Positions 27,385-35,776 of a stretch of 64,000 nt of DNA are shown one piece after another; the stretch's first letter is position 1; every line of letters starts with the position of its first letter. The stretch is from Paucidesulfovibrio longus DSM 6739 (GTDB lineage Bacteria > Desulfobacterota > Desulfovibrionia > Desulfovibrionales > Desulfovibrionaceae). The stretch lies in NCBI RefSeq assembly GCF_000420485.1, contig NZ_ATVA01000017.1:124001-188000 (forward strand), given 5' to 3'. A program made the position numbers and the translations under genes. A model generated the notes under the pieces. The model saw only the letters and a list, made by a program, of their open reading frames with translations. It was not told the DNA's origin and searched no databases.

Positions 27385-28875
27385 TTACGCCCCGAACCAG
27401 TTCAGGGGCTTGTTGGCGTGATTCTGATAGACGTGCTTGACCTCGGTGTACTCTTCGAGTCCGATGCGGCCCAGCTCGCGGCCCAGGCCGGACTGCTTGT
27501 AGCCGCCCCAGGGAGCCTGCACGAAATAGACATTGAAGTCGTTGACCCAGACCGTGCCGAAGCGCAGCGCGCGCGAGACGCGCCGGATGCGGTCCGGGTC
27601 GCGGGTCCAGAACCCGGCGGACAGGCCGTAGACCGTGGCGTTGGCCCGCTCCACGACCTCCTCCTCGGAGTGGAAGCGCTCCACGCTGATGACCGGGCCG
27701 AAGACCTCCTCCTGCACGATGCGCATGTCGTTTTCGCAGTTGTCGAACAGGGTCGGCAGGTAGAACCAGCCCTCTTGCAGCGCGGGGTCGTCCGGGCGCG
27801 CTCCGCCGCAGCGCAGGCGCGCGCCCTCGGCCGCGGCGATGGCCACGTATTCCTCGACCTTGGCCAGGTGTTCCGGCGAAATCACCGGGCCCATCTGGGT
27901 CTTGGGGTCGAAGCCGCTGCCCAGCCGGATCTTGCGGATGCGGGCTTCCAGGGCGTCCACGAAACGATCATGGATGCCGTCCTGGACCAGCAGCCGCGCG
28001 CCGGCAGAGCAGATCTGCCCGGCGTGGAAAAACACGGCGTTCAGGGCGTGGTCCAGGGCCAGGTCGAAGTCCGCGTCGTCGAAGACGATGTTCGGGTTCT
28101 TGCCGCCCAGCTCCAGGGCCATCTTCTTGACGTTGCCGCTGGCGGCCCGGATGATGCGCTTGCCCGTGTCGATGCCGCCCGTGAAGGAGATCAGGTCCAC
28201 GTCCGGGCTTTCGGAGAGTTCCGCGCCCGCGCGGGAGCCGGGTCCGAGCACGGTGTTGACCACTCCGGCGGGCACCCCGGCCTCCTCGCACAGCTCGGTG
28301 ATCTTGATGGTGGTCAGCGGGGTGATCTCGCTGGGCTTCATGACCAGGGTGCAGCCCGCGGCCAGGGCCGGAGCCAGCTTCCAGGAAGCCTGGAGCAGCG
28401 GATAGTTCCAGGGCGAAATCTGCCCGCAGACGCCCACGGGCTCGCGCACCACCAGGCTGGTCGAATCCGGATTCGGCGACTCGATGACCTCGCCGCCGTC
28501 CTTGTCCGCCAATCCGGCGAAGTAGCGGAAAATGCCCGCCACGTCGTCCATGTCCCAGCGGCTTTCCTCCAGGGTCTTGCCCGTGTCCAGGGTTTCCAGC
28601 CGGGCCAGCTCCTCGCGGTCGCGCTCCACCAGGTCGCCGATGCGGCGGACCACGGCGGCCCGCTGCACCGCGGGCAGACCCGGCCAGTCGCCGTGGTCGA
28701 AGGCCCGGCGGGCGGCGGCCACGGCGGCGCGGGCGTCTTCCCTGTCGCCGTGGGGCACCCGCGCGATCACGGAGCCGTCAAAGGGGTTGCGCACTTCGGT
28801 GGTTTCGCCGGAAGCGGCCTCGACCCACTTCCCGTCCAGATACATCCTGCGCTCCATCACGCTCTTCTCGCTCAT
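27385..28875 (-). CDS. betB: Betaine aldehyde dehydrogenase
   Basis: NAD(P)-dependent oxidation of betaine aldehyde to glycine betaine, the second step of osmoprotectant synthesis from choline. The 496-residue ALDH contains SPWNYPLLQASWKLAPAL, the general-base glutamate in LELGGKNPNI and the catalytic cysteine in GQICSAGARL. The ATG overlaps the betA stop (ATGA), showing coupling. ALDH substrate class is assigned mainly from the adjacent betA. Confidence 0.92.
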   Translation of the reverse strand: MSEKSVMERRMYLDGKWVEAASGETTEVRNPFDGSVIARVPHGDREDARAAVAAARRAFDHGDWPGLPAVQRAAVVRRIGDLVERDREELARLETLDTGKTLEESRWDMDDVAGIFRYFAGLADKDGGEVIESPNPDSTSLVVREPVGVCGQISPWNYPLLQASWKLAPALAAGCTLVMKPSEITPLTTIKITELCEEAGVPAGVVNTVLGPGSRAGAELSESPDVDLISFTGGIDTGKRIIRAASGNVKKMALELGGKNPNIVFDDADFDLALDHALNAVFFHAGQICSAGARLLVQDGIHDRFVDALEARIRKIRLGSGFDPKTQMGPVISPEHLAKVEEYVAIAAAEGARLRCGGARPDDPALQEGWFYLPTLFDNCENDMRIVQEEVFGPVISVERFHSEEEVVERANATVYGLSAGFWTRDPDRIRRVSRALRFGTVWVNDFNVYFVQAPWGGYKQSGLGRELGRIGLEEYTEVKHVYQNHANKPLNWFGA

Positions 28876-30530
28876 GCGTTCTCCTTTGCGGATTCGTGGC
28901 GGTAATACCCATACTCCTCCGGGGCGCAGGGCGTGTTGCCCAGGATGAGGTCCGCGGCCTTCTCCGCGATCATCATCACCGGGGCGTAGATGTTGCCGTT
29001 GGTGATCGAGGGCATGATCGAGGCGTCCACCACGCGCAGGTTTTCCACGCCGTGCACGCGCAGCTCGGCGTCCACCACGGACATGTCGTCGTAGCCCATC
29101 CTGCACGTGCAGCTCGGATGGTAGGCGCTCTCGCCCTCGCGGGCCACGAAGTCCAGGATCTCCTCATCGGTCTGGACGCGCTCGCCCGGAGCCAGCTCCG
29201 CTCCCCGGAACTCGTCGAAGGCGGGCTGAGTCATGATCTCCCGCGTCTTGCGGATGGCCTCGACCCACTCGCGGCGCTCCTGCTCCGTGGAAAGGTAGTT
29301 GAAGAGGATGGACGGATATTCCAGCGGGTCCGCGCTCTTGAGCTTCACGTGGCCGCGCACGTCCGTGTTCATGGGGCCGACGTGGACCTGGTAGCCGTGG
29401 CCCTCGTTGGGCGCGGAGCCGTCGTAGCGGATGGCGATGGGCAGGAAGTGGTACTGGATGTTGGGATACTTGACCCGGTCGTTGCCCCGGATGAAGCCGC
29501 CCGCCTCGAAATGGTTGGTGGCGGCCGCGCCCTTGCGGCGGAAGAGCCAGTCGAAGCCGATCTTGGGCTGGTTCCACCACTTCAGGGCCGGGAACATGCT
29601 CACGGGCTTCTTGCAGGCATACTGGACGTACAGCTCCAGGTGGTCCTGGAGATTCTCGCCCACGCCGGGCAGGTCGTGGACCACGTCCAGGCCCAGGGCG
29701 CGCAGCTCGTCCGCGTTGCCCAGGCCGGAAAGCTGCAAGAGCTGGGGCGAGTTGATGGCGCCGCCGCAGCAGATGATCTCGTTGCCGTAGACCTTCTCGA
29801 CCTTGCCGCCCCGGCGGAACTCCACGCCCACGGCGCGCTTGCCGGAAAAGAGAATCCTGGTCGCCTGGGCCTTGCAGCGCACGGTCAGGTTGGAGCGGTT
29901 CTTGACGGGATGCACGTAGGCGCGGGCCGCGTTCCAGCGCCGGCCCCGGTAGGTGGTGCGGTCGAAGCGTCCGAATCCTTCCTGCTGGCGGCCGTTGACG
30001 TCCTTGGTCAAGGGATACCCGGCCTGCTGCACGGCCTGGAAAAAGGCCTCGAAGAGCGGGTTTTCGCATTCGGGCGTGGTCAGGTAGAGCGGACCGCCCA
30101 GGCCCTGATACTCGTCGGACCCGGACAGACGGTACTCGAAGCGCTTGAAATAGGGCAGGCAGCGGGCGTAGTCCCAGTTCTCCAGGCCCTCGTTCTTCGC
30201 CCACTTCTCGTAGTCCATGGCGTTGCCGCGAATGTAGATCATGCCGTTGATGCAGCTGGAGCCGCCGAGCACCTTGCCGCGCGGCTGGTAGATGCGGCGG
30301 TTGTGCATGTAGGGTTCGGGCTCGGACTCGTACCACCAGTTGTAGAAGCGTCCCGCAAGGGGATAGGTCAGGGCGGCGGGCATATGGATGCGGAAATCCA
30401 GGCGATGGTCCGTCCGTCCGGCCTCGAGCACGAGCACCTCGTGCTTGGGGTTGGCGCTGAGCCGATTGGCCAGCACGCTTCCGGCAGAGCCGCCGCCCAC
30501 GATGATGAAGTCATATTGCTTGTTGCGCAT
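28872..30530 (-). CDS. betA: Choline dehydrogenase (GMC oxidoreductase)
   Basis: FAD-dependent oxidation of choline to betaine aldehyde. The 552-residue GMC protein starts with the FAD-binding motif FIIVGGGSAGSVLANRLS, has GGSSCINGMIYIRGN, the active-site HPSCTCRMG, and a C-terminal VVDASIMPSITNGN. The length is typical for BetA. The SD is AGGAGA. It is preceded by the GntR regulator (72 bp) and overlaps betB, so it forms the core of the choline operon. The enzyme feeds electrons to the membrane quinone pool, notable in a predicted anaerobe. Confidence 0.93.
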   Translation of the reverse strand: MRNKQYDFIIVGGGSAGSVLANRLSANPKHEVLVLEAGRTDHRLDFRIHMPAALTYPLAGRFYNWWYESEPEPYMHNRRIYQPRGKVLGGSSCINGMIYIRGNAMDYEKWAKNEGLENWDYARCLPYFKRFEYRLSGSDEYQGLGGPLYLTTPECENPLFEAFFQAVQQAGYPLTKDVNGRQQEGFGRFDRTTYRGRRWNAARAYVHPVKNRSNLTVRCKAQATRILFSGKRAVGVEFRRGGKVEKVYGNEIICCGGAINSPQLLQLSGLGNADELRALGLDVVHDLPGVGENLQDHLELYVQYACKKPVSMFPALKWWNQPKIGFDWLFRRKGAAATNHFEAGGFIRGNDRVKYPNIQYHFLPIAIRYDGSAPNEGHGYQVHVGPMNTDVRGHVKLKSADPLEYPSILFNYLSTEQERREWVEAIRKTREIMTQPAFDEFRGAELAPGERVQTDEEILDFVAREGESAYHPSCTCRMGYDDMSVVDAELRVHGVENLRVVDASIMPSITNGNIYAPVMMIAEKAADLILGNTPCAPEEYGYYRHESAKENA

Positions 30531-30602
30531 GGTTCTCCTGGTTCGTTGTTATCATTTCCCGTTGCGGCCCGGACGCGCGCGCCGGGGCCGTCTGTTCCTT
30601 GC

Positions 30603-31382
30603 TCATTCGGCGTTCTTCGCCCCCAGGAACGCTTTCCCGGCGGGGCGTTCGCCCTCGCGCTCCTGCACGCGGCGGCGCAGCAGCGCGTAGTGAAATCCTA
30701 TGCTGTTCAAGGCCCGGAGAGGGTCGGCCGCGGCAATGGCCCTGGCCGTCTCGGTCCAGTTGGCCACGGTCTTTTCCGCATAGCCCGCGTCCTCGTAGAG
30801 GGCGTAGTCGTGGGAGCTGAAGCCGAGCTGCACCGCGCGCATGATCCATTCGAAGATGGGGTTGCCCGCCATGGTGGCGAGCATGATGTTCAGCTCGCGG
30901 TCCATTTCCCCGACCCTGGCGAAGTCGGGATTTTCGCACTTCACCTCCCGCTCGAGCGCCTCGGCCCCGGCCACCAGCGCGTCCTTGGCTTCCTGCGGGG
31001 CGCGCGTCAGGGCCAGCATGGTGATGGTCCTGTCCACGCTCTCGCGGAACTCAATCAGATCCTGGGTGCCGACATGGTTCTGGCGCAGGAACAGGGCCAG
31101 GGACTCGCTGACGTTGGAAACCTCCATCTGCTTGACGTAGGCTCCGCCCTTGGCGCCCTTGCGCACCTCGAGCAGGCCCTTCTGGCGCAGGGCGCTGATG
31201 GCTTCGCGGATGACGCCGCGCCCGGTGCCGAACTGCTCCTGGAGCACGCGCTCGCTGGGCAGGCTCGCTCCGGGAGCGATCCTGCCGCCCACGATGGCGG
31301 CCTCGATCTGCAGGGCCACGTCCTCGCTGGCGCGGCCGGACCGGGCAGGCAGAAACAGCAGGTCGGTTTTGCTTTCGTTCAT
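30603..31382 (-). CDS. FadR-type GntR family transcriptional regulator
   Basis: 259-residue DNA-binding repressor. It has an N-terminal winged helix (FGTGRGVIREAISALRQKGL, then GAKGGAYVK) and a C-terminal all-helical FCD ligand domain (about 95-235). It is the first gene of the choline operon, occupying the place of the TetR-type BetI of other bacteria. Two near-identical dyads GGTCYGACCATT at 31394-31407 and 31533-31547 are likely its operators and imply autoregulation. SD GAGGGG. The effector could be choline or betaine, by inference from the operon. Confidence 0.88.
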   Translation of the reverse strand: MNESKTDLLFLPARSGRASEDVALQIEAAIVGGRIAPGASLPSERVLQEQFGTGRGVIREAISALRQKGLLEVRKGAKGGAYVKQMEVSNVSESLALFLRQNHVGTQDLIEFRESVDRTITMLALTRAPQEAKDALVAGAEALEREVKCENPDFARVGEMDRELNIMLATMAGNPIFEWIMRAVQLGFSSHDYALYEDAGYAEKTVANWTETARAIAAADPLRALNSIGFHYALLRRRVQEREGERPAGKAFLGAKNAE

Positions 31383-31393
31383 GTTCCCCTCTC

Positions 31394-31407
31394 AAGGTCT
31401 GACCATT
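31394..31407. promoter_or_regulatory. Putative GntR operator 1 (overlapping the leader of the regulator gene)
   Basis: AAGGTCTGACCATT has the GGTC-N-GACC-type dyad of FadR-subfamily operators. It begins 12 bp upstream of the regulator start codon, so binding would block transcription or translation initiation. Confidence 0.55.
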
Positions 31408-31460
31408 CCGCGCTGGTTCCGGCAGGATGTTCCGGAGCGCGGAGCAGCGGCGAATAGAAA

Positions 31461-31488
31461 ATATTCTTAAATTCTGTGGCGATCACAA
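31461..31488 (-). promoter_or_regulatory. Possible promoter of the choline operon
   Basis: On the minus strand TTGTGA (31483-31488) and GAATAT (31461-31466) are 16 bp apart, in an AT-rich patch between the two GntR dyads. The remainder of the 457-bp gap 31383-31839 holds only operator 2 and the transporter terminator. Confidence 0.35.
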
Positions 31489-31532
31489 AAGTCGCGGCAC
31501 TTATTTCGAGCGCACGCGGCAGCGTCCGCCTC

Positions 31533-31547
31533 AATGGTCCGACCATT
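31533..31547. promoter_or_regulatory. Putative GntR operator 2
   Basis: AATGGTCCGACCATT is a perfect 7-bp inverted repeat around one central base. It shares 11 of 12 core bases with operator 1 and lies upstream of the predicted -35 element. Confidence 0.6.
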
Positions 31548-31768
31548 AAATGCCCTACCATTTACCCCTTGTCAACCCCGTCTCTTCCCGCAAGGCGGCG
31601 GCGCTTCAGGGGAACGGAGCAACATGCCGGAATTTGGCCACAAGAAGCTGCGAATCCCTTTGCGCGGAAGCAGCGCGCACGTCTGCGCGAAAACGCAGAG
31701 CAAGGGTGAATGGTCGGATTCTTGCCCGGCTCCTGCGCGGGAAAAGAACGCCCGCCAGAAATGAACAG

Positions 31769-31798
31769 GCCCCGCCCCCCAGGGACGGGGAGCGGGGC
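31769..31798 (-). terminator. Hairpin after the MHS transporter gene
   Basis: GCCCCGC and GCGGGGC arms lie 42 bp past the transporter stop. The T-run on the minus strand is poor (CTGTTCATTT), so termination is plausible but may be weak. Confidence 0.45.
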
Positions 31799-31839
31799 TT
31801 CCGCGCCGGGCCAATGCCCGCCGGGCCGAGCGACCCCGG

Positions 31840-33117
31840 CTAGGACAGCGGCTCACGGCTGCGGTCGCGCATCCAGAAAAGCACGCCCACCGCCACCAGG
31901 CTCCAGCCCGCCATGAGCAGGGCCGGGGCCAGGGGATTGGCCGTGACCCGCGCCAGCCAGGTGGCCAGCATGGGGGTGGAGCCGCCCACCACGCCCATGC
32001 CGAGGTTGAAGGAGATGGAATAGCCCGAAAGGCGGTCGCGCGTGGGGAAAAGCTCCACGAACAGGGCCGGGGCCACGCCGCAGGGAACGCCCATGAGCAG
32101 GCCGAGCAGGAGCTGGGCCACGGCCACGGACGCGCCCCCGGCGAGCATCCAGCGGTGCAGGGGCCAGGCCGCGAGCAGGGCCGCGCCGAAAACGCACATC
32201 AGCAGCGTCCGGCGGCGCAGCAGCCGGTCCGAAAGCAGGCCCGCCAGCGGCACCACCAGCAGGACCACGGCCGAGGCCGCGGTGTTCCAATGCTGGGCGG
32301 TTTCCAGAGGCACCCCGCCGTATTCCTTGAGCCAGGTGGGCACGTAGACCAGGGAGAGATAGAAGACCGCGCCGTAGGCCGAGGCGAAGAGCGTGCCCTG
32401 CACGGTCTGCTTGAGATTGACCGTGACCGCCTCGCGGATGGGCGATTCCTCGCCCCGGCCCTCGGCGTGGCGGGTGAAATGTTCGGACGCAGGCAGGCGC
32501 GTGCGCATGCCGATGGACAGCGCGCCCAGCAGGGCCGCGAAAAGAAACGGCAGCCGCCAGGCCCAGGCCGCGACCTGATCCTGGCTGAACAAGGCCGAGG
32601 TCAGGGCGGCCATGCCCGATCCGAGCAGCATCCCGGCCACGCTGCCCACGTTGGCGAAGCTGCCGGAAAGGCCCCGCCGCCCCTGGGGCGCGGTCTCCAC
32701 GAGATAGGTCGTGGAGCTGGAAAACTCGCCGCCCACGGACAGGCCCTGGATCAGCCGGATGGCCACCAGGAGCACGGCGGCCCAGCGGCCGATGCTCTCG
32801 TAGGTCGGCAGCAGGCCGAGCCCCACGGTGGGCACGGTCATCAGGATCACGGAGAGCAGCATGGCCCGGCTGCGGCCGGCGGTGTCGCCTATCCAGCCGA
32901 ACAGGGCCGAGCCCAAAGGGCGCATCACGAACCCGGCCGCGAACACGCCGTAGGTCGCCAGCAGGGAGGCGGTCGCGTCGTGCGAAGGGAAGAAGCGCTG
33001 GGAGAGAACCGACGCCATGAATCCGTAGAGCGCGAAGTCGTACCATTCCATGACGTTGCCCAGGGTTCCGGCGATCAGCGCCGTTCCCCGGCGGTCCTTC
33101 CGGAGATGAAAAACCAC
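31840..33117 (-). CDS. MFS transporter, metabolite:H+ symporter (ProP/MHS) family
   Basis: 425-residue, 12-helix inner-membrane symporter. Family marks are NVMEWYDFALYGFMASVLSQ at the N-terminus, GWIGDTAGRSRAM in the first cytoplasmic loop and LIQGLSVGGEFSSSTTYLVE. MHS members carry betaine/proline, dicarboxylates or aromatic acids; proximity to the choline genes makes an osmolyte plausible but not proven. It starts at a GTG with the strong SD AAGGAGG, partly inside a long inverted repeat of the leader (33130-33160). Confidence 0.87.
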   Translation of the reverse strand: MVFHLRKDRRGTALIAGTLGNVMEWYDFALYGFMASVLSQRFFPSHDATASLLATYGVFAAGFVMRPLGSALFGWIGDTAGRSRAMLLSVILMTVPTVGLGLLPTYESIGRWAAVLLVAIRLIQGLSVGGEFSSSTTYLVETAPQGRRGLSGSFANVGSVAGMLLGSGMAALTSALFSQDQVAAWAWRLPFLFAALLGALSIGMRTRLPASEHFTRHAEGRGEESPIREAVTVNLKQTVQGTLFASAYGAVFYLSLVYVPTWLKEYGGVPLETAQHWNTAASAVVLLVVPLAGLLSDRLLRRRTLLMCVFGAALLAAWPLHRWMLAGGASVAVAQLLLGLLMGVPCGVAPALFVELFPTRDRLSGYSISFNLGMGVVGGSTPMLATWLARVTANPLAPALLMAGWSLVAVGVLFWMRDRSREPLS

Positions 33118-33129
33118 GAGAAAAACCTC

Positions 33130-33160
33130 CTTGTGTTTGCTGCCGGGAGCCTAACACAAG
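33130..33160. promoter_or_regulatory. Inverted repeat over the transporter ribosome binding site
   Basis: CTTGTGTT and AACACAAG are perfect 8-bp arms separated by 15 bp. On the minus strand the second arm runs directly into the SD (AAGGAGG) of the MHS transporter, so the element could be an operator or an RNA hairpin limiting ribosome access. Confidence 0.4.
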
Positions 33161-33218
33161 AATCCGGCTGGGGAAAATCACGGAGGGGAAAGCATTGTCC
33201 GGGACTTCCGGCCGCGCC

Positions 33219-34493
33219 TCAGCGCACCAGAGGCAGCTCCTGCCAGTGCGTGGTGTATCGCCGGGAGAGCTTTTCCTGGCGCATGTGCCATTCCCGGCTC
33301 CCGACCCCGGAGGCGGCCAGGCGCAGCGCGTCGCGGCTGTAGCGGGAATTGACCGCGTCCACCGCGCGCATCAATGCCCGCCGCCGCTCCAGCTCTCCGG
33401 CGTCCGGCTCCAGCAGGGAGCACTGGCGTCCCTTTTCCGGCACGAGGTCGAGCAGGAGCACTCCGGCCTTCTGGTACTTGTAGCCCTTGCGGTAAAGCTT
33501 GCGCAGGATCTTCAGGGCCGTGGCCAGGAGCAGCGGCGTGTAGGCCGTGGGCGTTTCCAGGGGCAGGCAGGAGGCGGCCTCGTATTGCGGGTCCGAGGCG
33601 AAGCGGTTGGTCTCCACGAAGACCTGCACGGCGCGGGCCAGCAGACCGCGCCGCCGGAGCTTTTCTCCGGCGCTCTGCACGTAGGCGGCGAGGGCCTCCT
33701 CCAGGCTTTCCAGCCGGGAAATGCGCACCCCGAAGGAACGCGAGCAGGTGATGCTCCTGGCCGGGGGCGGGCCTTGCTCCAGGGGAATGCAGGGGATGCC
33801 GCGCAGTTCCAGCACGGTATGCAGCCCGCAGACCGTGAGCAGGCGGCGGGCCCGGCCCTCGTCCATGCCCTTGAGGTCCAGGGCGGTGCGCACGCCCAGG
33901 GCCGCGAGCTTGCGCGCGGAGCGGCGGCCGACGCCCCAGACGTCCACGGCCTCCACCCCGGCCAGGACCGCGTCCACGTCGGCCTCGTCATGCAGCAGCC
34001 GCACGCCTTCACACTCCGGCGACTTCTTGGCCACCCGGTTGGCCGCCTTGGCCAGGGTCTTGGTCCGGGCCAGCCCCACGCAGACAGGAATCCCGGTCCA
34101 GCGCCGCACGGTTTCGCGGATCGACCGGGACAACTCCAGCAGCCGGGCGAAATCGCCCTGCACGCGCAAAAAGGATTCGTCGATGGAATAGTGCTCGATT
34201 TCCGGGGAAAATCGGTTCAGGACGCGGTGCACCCGCGCGGACATGTCGCCGTAGAGCGCGTAGTTGGACGAGAAAACGCGAACGCCGTTGGCCCGGAAGA
34301 AGCGCTCGCGCTTGAAGGCCGGCTCGCCCATGCCGATGCCCAGGGCCTTGGCCTCGTTGGACCGGGCGACCACGCAGCCGTCGTTGTTGGAGAGGACCAC
34401 CACGGGCCGCCCCTCCAGCGCGGGCTCGAAGACCCGCTCGCAGGAGACGTAGAAATTGTTGCAGTCCACCATGGCGTACAGGCGCGGGCACAT
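33219..34493 (-). CDS. umuC: Y-family DNA polymerase UmuC
   Basis: Catalytic subunit of DNA polymerase V, used for SOS translesion synthesis. The 424-residue protein has [17 protein letters not shown] with the first catalytic Asp, [15 protein letters not shown], and [11 protein letters not shown] with the Asp-Glu pair. Helix-hairpin-helix ([12 protein letters not shown]) and little-finger regions follow. Its ATG shares one base with the umuD stop (TGATG), so translation is coupled. Confidence 0.95.
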   Translation of the reverse strand: MCPRLYAMVDCNNFYVSCERVFEPALEGRPVVVLSNNDGCVVARSNEAKALGIGMGEPAFKRERFFRANGVRVFSSNYALYGDMSARVHRVLNRFSPEIEHYSIDESFLRVQGDFARLLELSRSIRETVRRWTGIPVCVGLARTKTLAKAANRVAKKSPECEGVRLLHDEADVDAVLAGVEAVDVWGVGRRSARKLAALGVRTALDLKGMDEGRARRLLTVCGLHTVLELRGIPCIPLEQGPPPARSITCSRSFGVRISRLESLEEALAAYVQSAGEKLRRRGLLARAVQVFVETNRFASDPQYEAASCLPLETPTAYTPLLLATALKILRKLYRKGYKYQKAGVLLLDLVPEKGRQCSLLEPDAGELERRRALMRAVDAVNSRYSRDALRLAASGVGSREWHMRQEKLSRRYTTHWQELPLVR

Positions 34494-34978
34494 CAGTATC
34501 TCCGGACCACGCCCGTGACCACGCCCCAGACGTGCAGCTCCTGGGCGGAACCGACCACGATGGGTTCGAAGGCCGGGTTTTCCGGCGCCAGCACCCAGCT
34601 GCCTTCGCGGAAGCGGAGCCGCTTCACGGTCAGCTCGCCGTCGAGCACGGCCACCACGATGCGGCCCGGCGCGGGGTCGCGCGAGCGGTCCACCACGAGC
34701 ACGTCCCCGTCGTGAATGCCCGCGCCGAGCATGGACTCCCCGCTGACGCGGACCATGAAGGTGGCCGCGGGATTGCCCACGAGGTATTCGTTGAGGTCCA
34801 GGGCGCTTTCCACGTAGTCGTCCGCAGGCGAGGGAAACCCCGCGGCCACGGATGCGCCGTAGAGGGGCGCGCCGCCGGGTGCGGGCGCGGCTTTGGCCCT
34901 GCCCAGCAGCTCCACCCCGCCCCTGCCTGCCCGCGCATCGCGCGCCCTGTCCGTCCACTTCCAATCGCCCGCGCCCAT
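34493..34978 (-). CDS. umuD: UmuD-type S24 autoprotease (LexA-like)
   Basis: 161-residue Pol V accessory subunit activated by RecA-stimulated self-cleavage. The cleavage site is the Ala-Gly in SVAAGFPSP, the nucleophile is Ser in [12 protein letters not shown], and the general base is Lys in GELTVKRLR. The ATG at 34978 is chosen because GAGG sits 6 nt upstream; a GTG at 34987 lacks an SD. It forms a two-gene operon with umuC. The leader carries a 7-bp direct repeat spaced 21 bp and an imperfect dyad (35043-35070). Confidence 0.93.
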   Translation of the reverse strand: MGAGDWKWTDRARDARAGRGGVELLGRAKAAPAPGGAPLYGASVAAGFPSPADDYVESALDLNEYLVGNPAATFMVRVSGESMLGAGIHDGDVLVVDRSRDPAPGRIVVAVLDGELTVKRLRFREGSWVLAPENPAFEPIVVGSAQELHVWGVVTGVVRRY

Positions 34979-35042
34979 CTCTCGCACCTCGTCTTGTCCC
35001 GGCCGGAACAGCCCGACCAGAAGGCGAGTCTACCAAAAACAA

Positions 35043-35070
35043 ACAAATGTGCAACAACAGTTGACAAATG
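35043..35070. promoter_or_regulatory. Repeat/dyad cluster upstream of umuDC
   Basis: ACAAATG occurs at 35043-35049 and 35064-35070, exactly two helical turns apart. It overlaps an imperfect dyad (TGTGCAAC ... GTTGACA, 35048-35066). It is 65-92 bp ahead of umuD in an AT-rich island and is a candidate SOS-type operator. The rest of 35071-35443 shows no convincing gene. Confidence 0.4.
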
Positions 35071-35443
35071 CCGGTCTATATTCGGAAATCATTCGAAAAT
35101 CGACGAGGGCCGGGGGCGGGCAAAGACGGGGGCGGGCAAAGACGGCAGCGGGCCGCCTCGCGGATGCGGAGCGAAACCGCCGCCGCTCCGCGCAGGCCCG
35201 TGTCGGCAGGCGCGGACATGCCCGCAAATCATTCTTTCTAATTGCCTTCGCCGAAAGGGTCACCTAGGCGTTGGCGTGTGCACACCTTCCATCATGCGAG
35301 TGCGAACGAATGCAACGCGCTCGTGAAGGTTCCGCCCCCGGCCTCCCGCTTCTGCCGCGAGGGGAAAGGGGGCGGAGCCGATAGAATGCGTTTCGGGACT
35401 GTGGTTGAGCGGCTTTCGCAACACCTGACCCAGGAGAACTTCC

Positions 35444-35527
35444 GTGGAATACGTATTGCCCGTTGGTTTGCTGGTCGTGATCGTGATTCTGGCCGTGCGC
35501 TTTTTCGTGAAGCAAAACAAACAGTAG
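35444..35527 (+). CDS. 27-residue single-helix membrane microprotein
   Basis: A GTG with the SD AGGAGA 8 nt upstream opens a 27-codon frame. Its product has one uninterrupted hydrophobic helix (LPVGLLVVIVILAVRFF, about 5-21) and a basic tail (VKQNKQ). This is the layout of small inner-membrane regulators such as KdpF-like peptides, but no family is recognised. A GC-rich hairpin (35543-35565) follows. The evidence is SD plus composition only. Confidence 0.5.
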   Translation: MEYVLPVGLLVVIVILAVRFFVKQNKQ

Positions 35528-35776
35528 AACCGGACCCACGACGGGGCGCGTCTGCCGCGCGCCCCGCCCAGGACGGACCTCGTTCGCCCCGCCCGCTCCC
35601 GGAAGCGCGAAACGCCCCGCGGACCGCCGCTCCCGGCAATCCCCCCTGTTCATCACCCCCTATTCATCACCCCCTGGACATCCGCTGCGAACTCTGATTT
35701 CCTGCTTTCCTGCGGCACTTGACGGCTCATCTCCCTGCTTCGCACGGAACACACGCGAGGACGCGGCGGACCTTCC

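Noticed and set aside
31470-31488. TTGTGATCGCCACA considered as a Rex or CRP-like site in the choline regulator leader
   Set aside because: The spacing is too short for Rex (arms TGTG/CACA with 5 bp between) and the CRP match is partial; it is better read as part of the -35 region.
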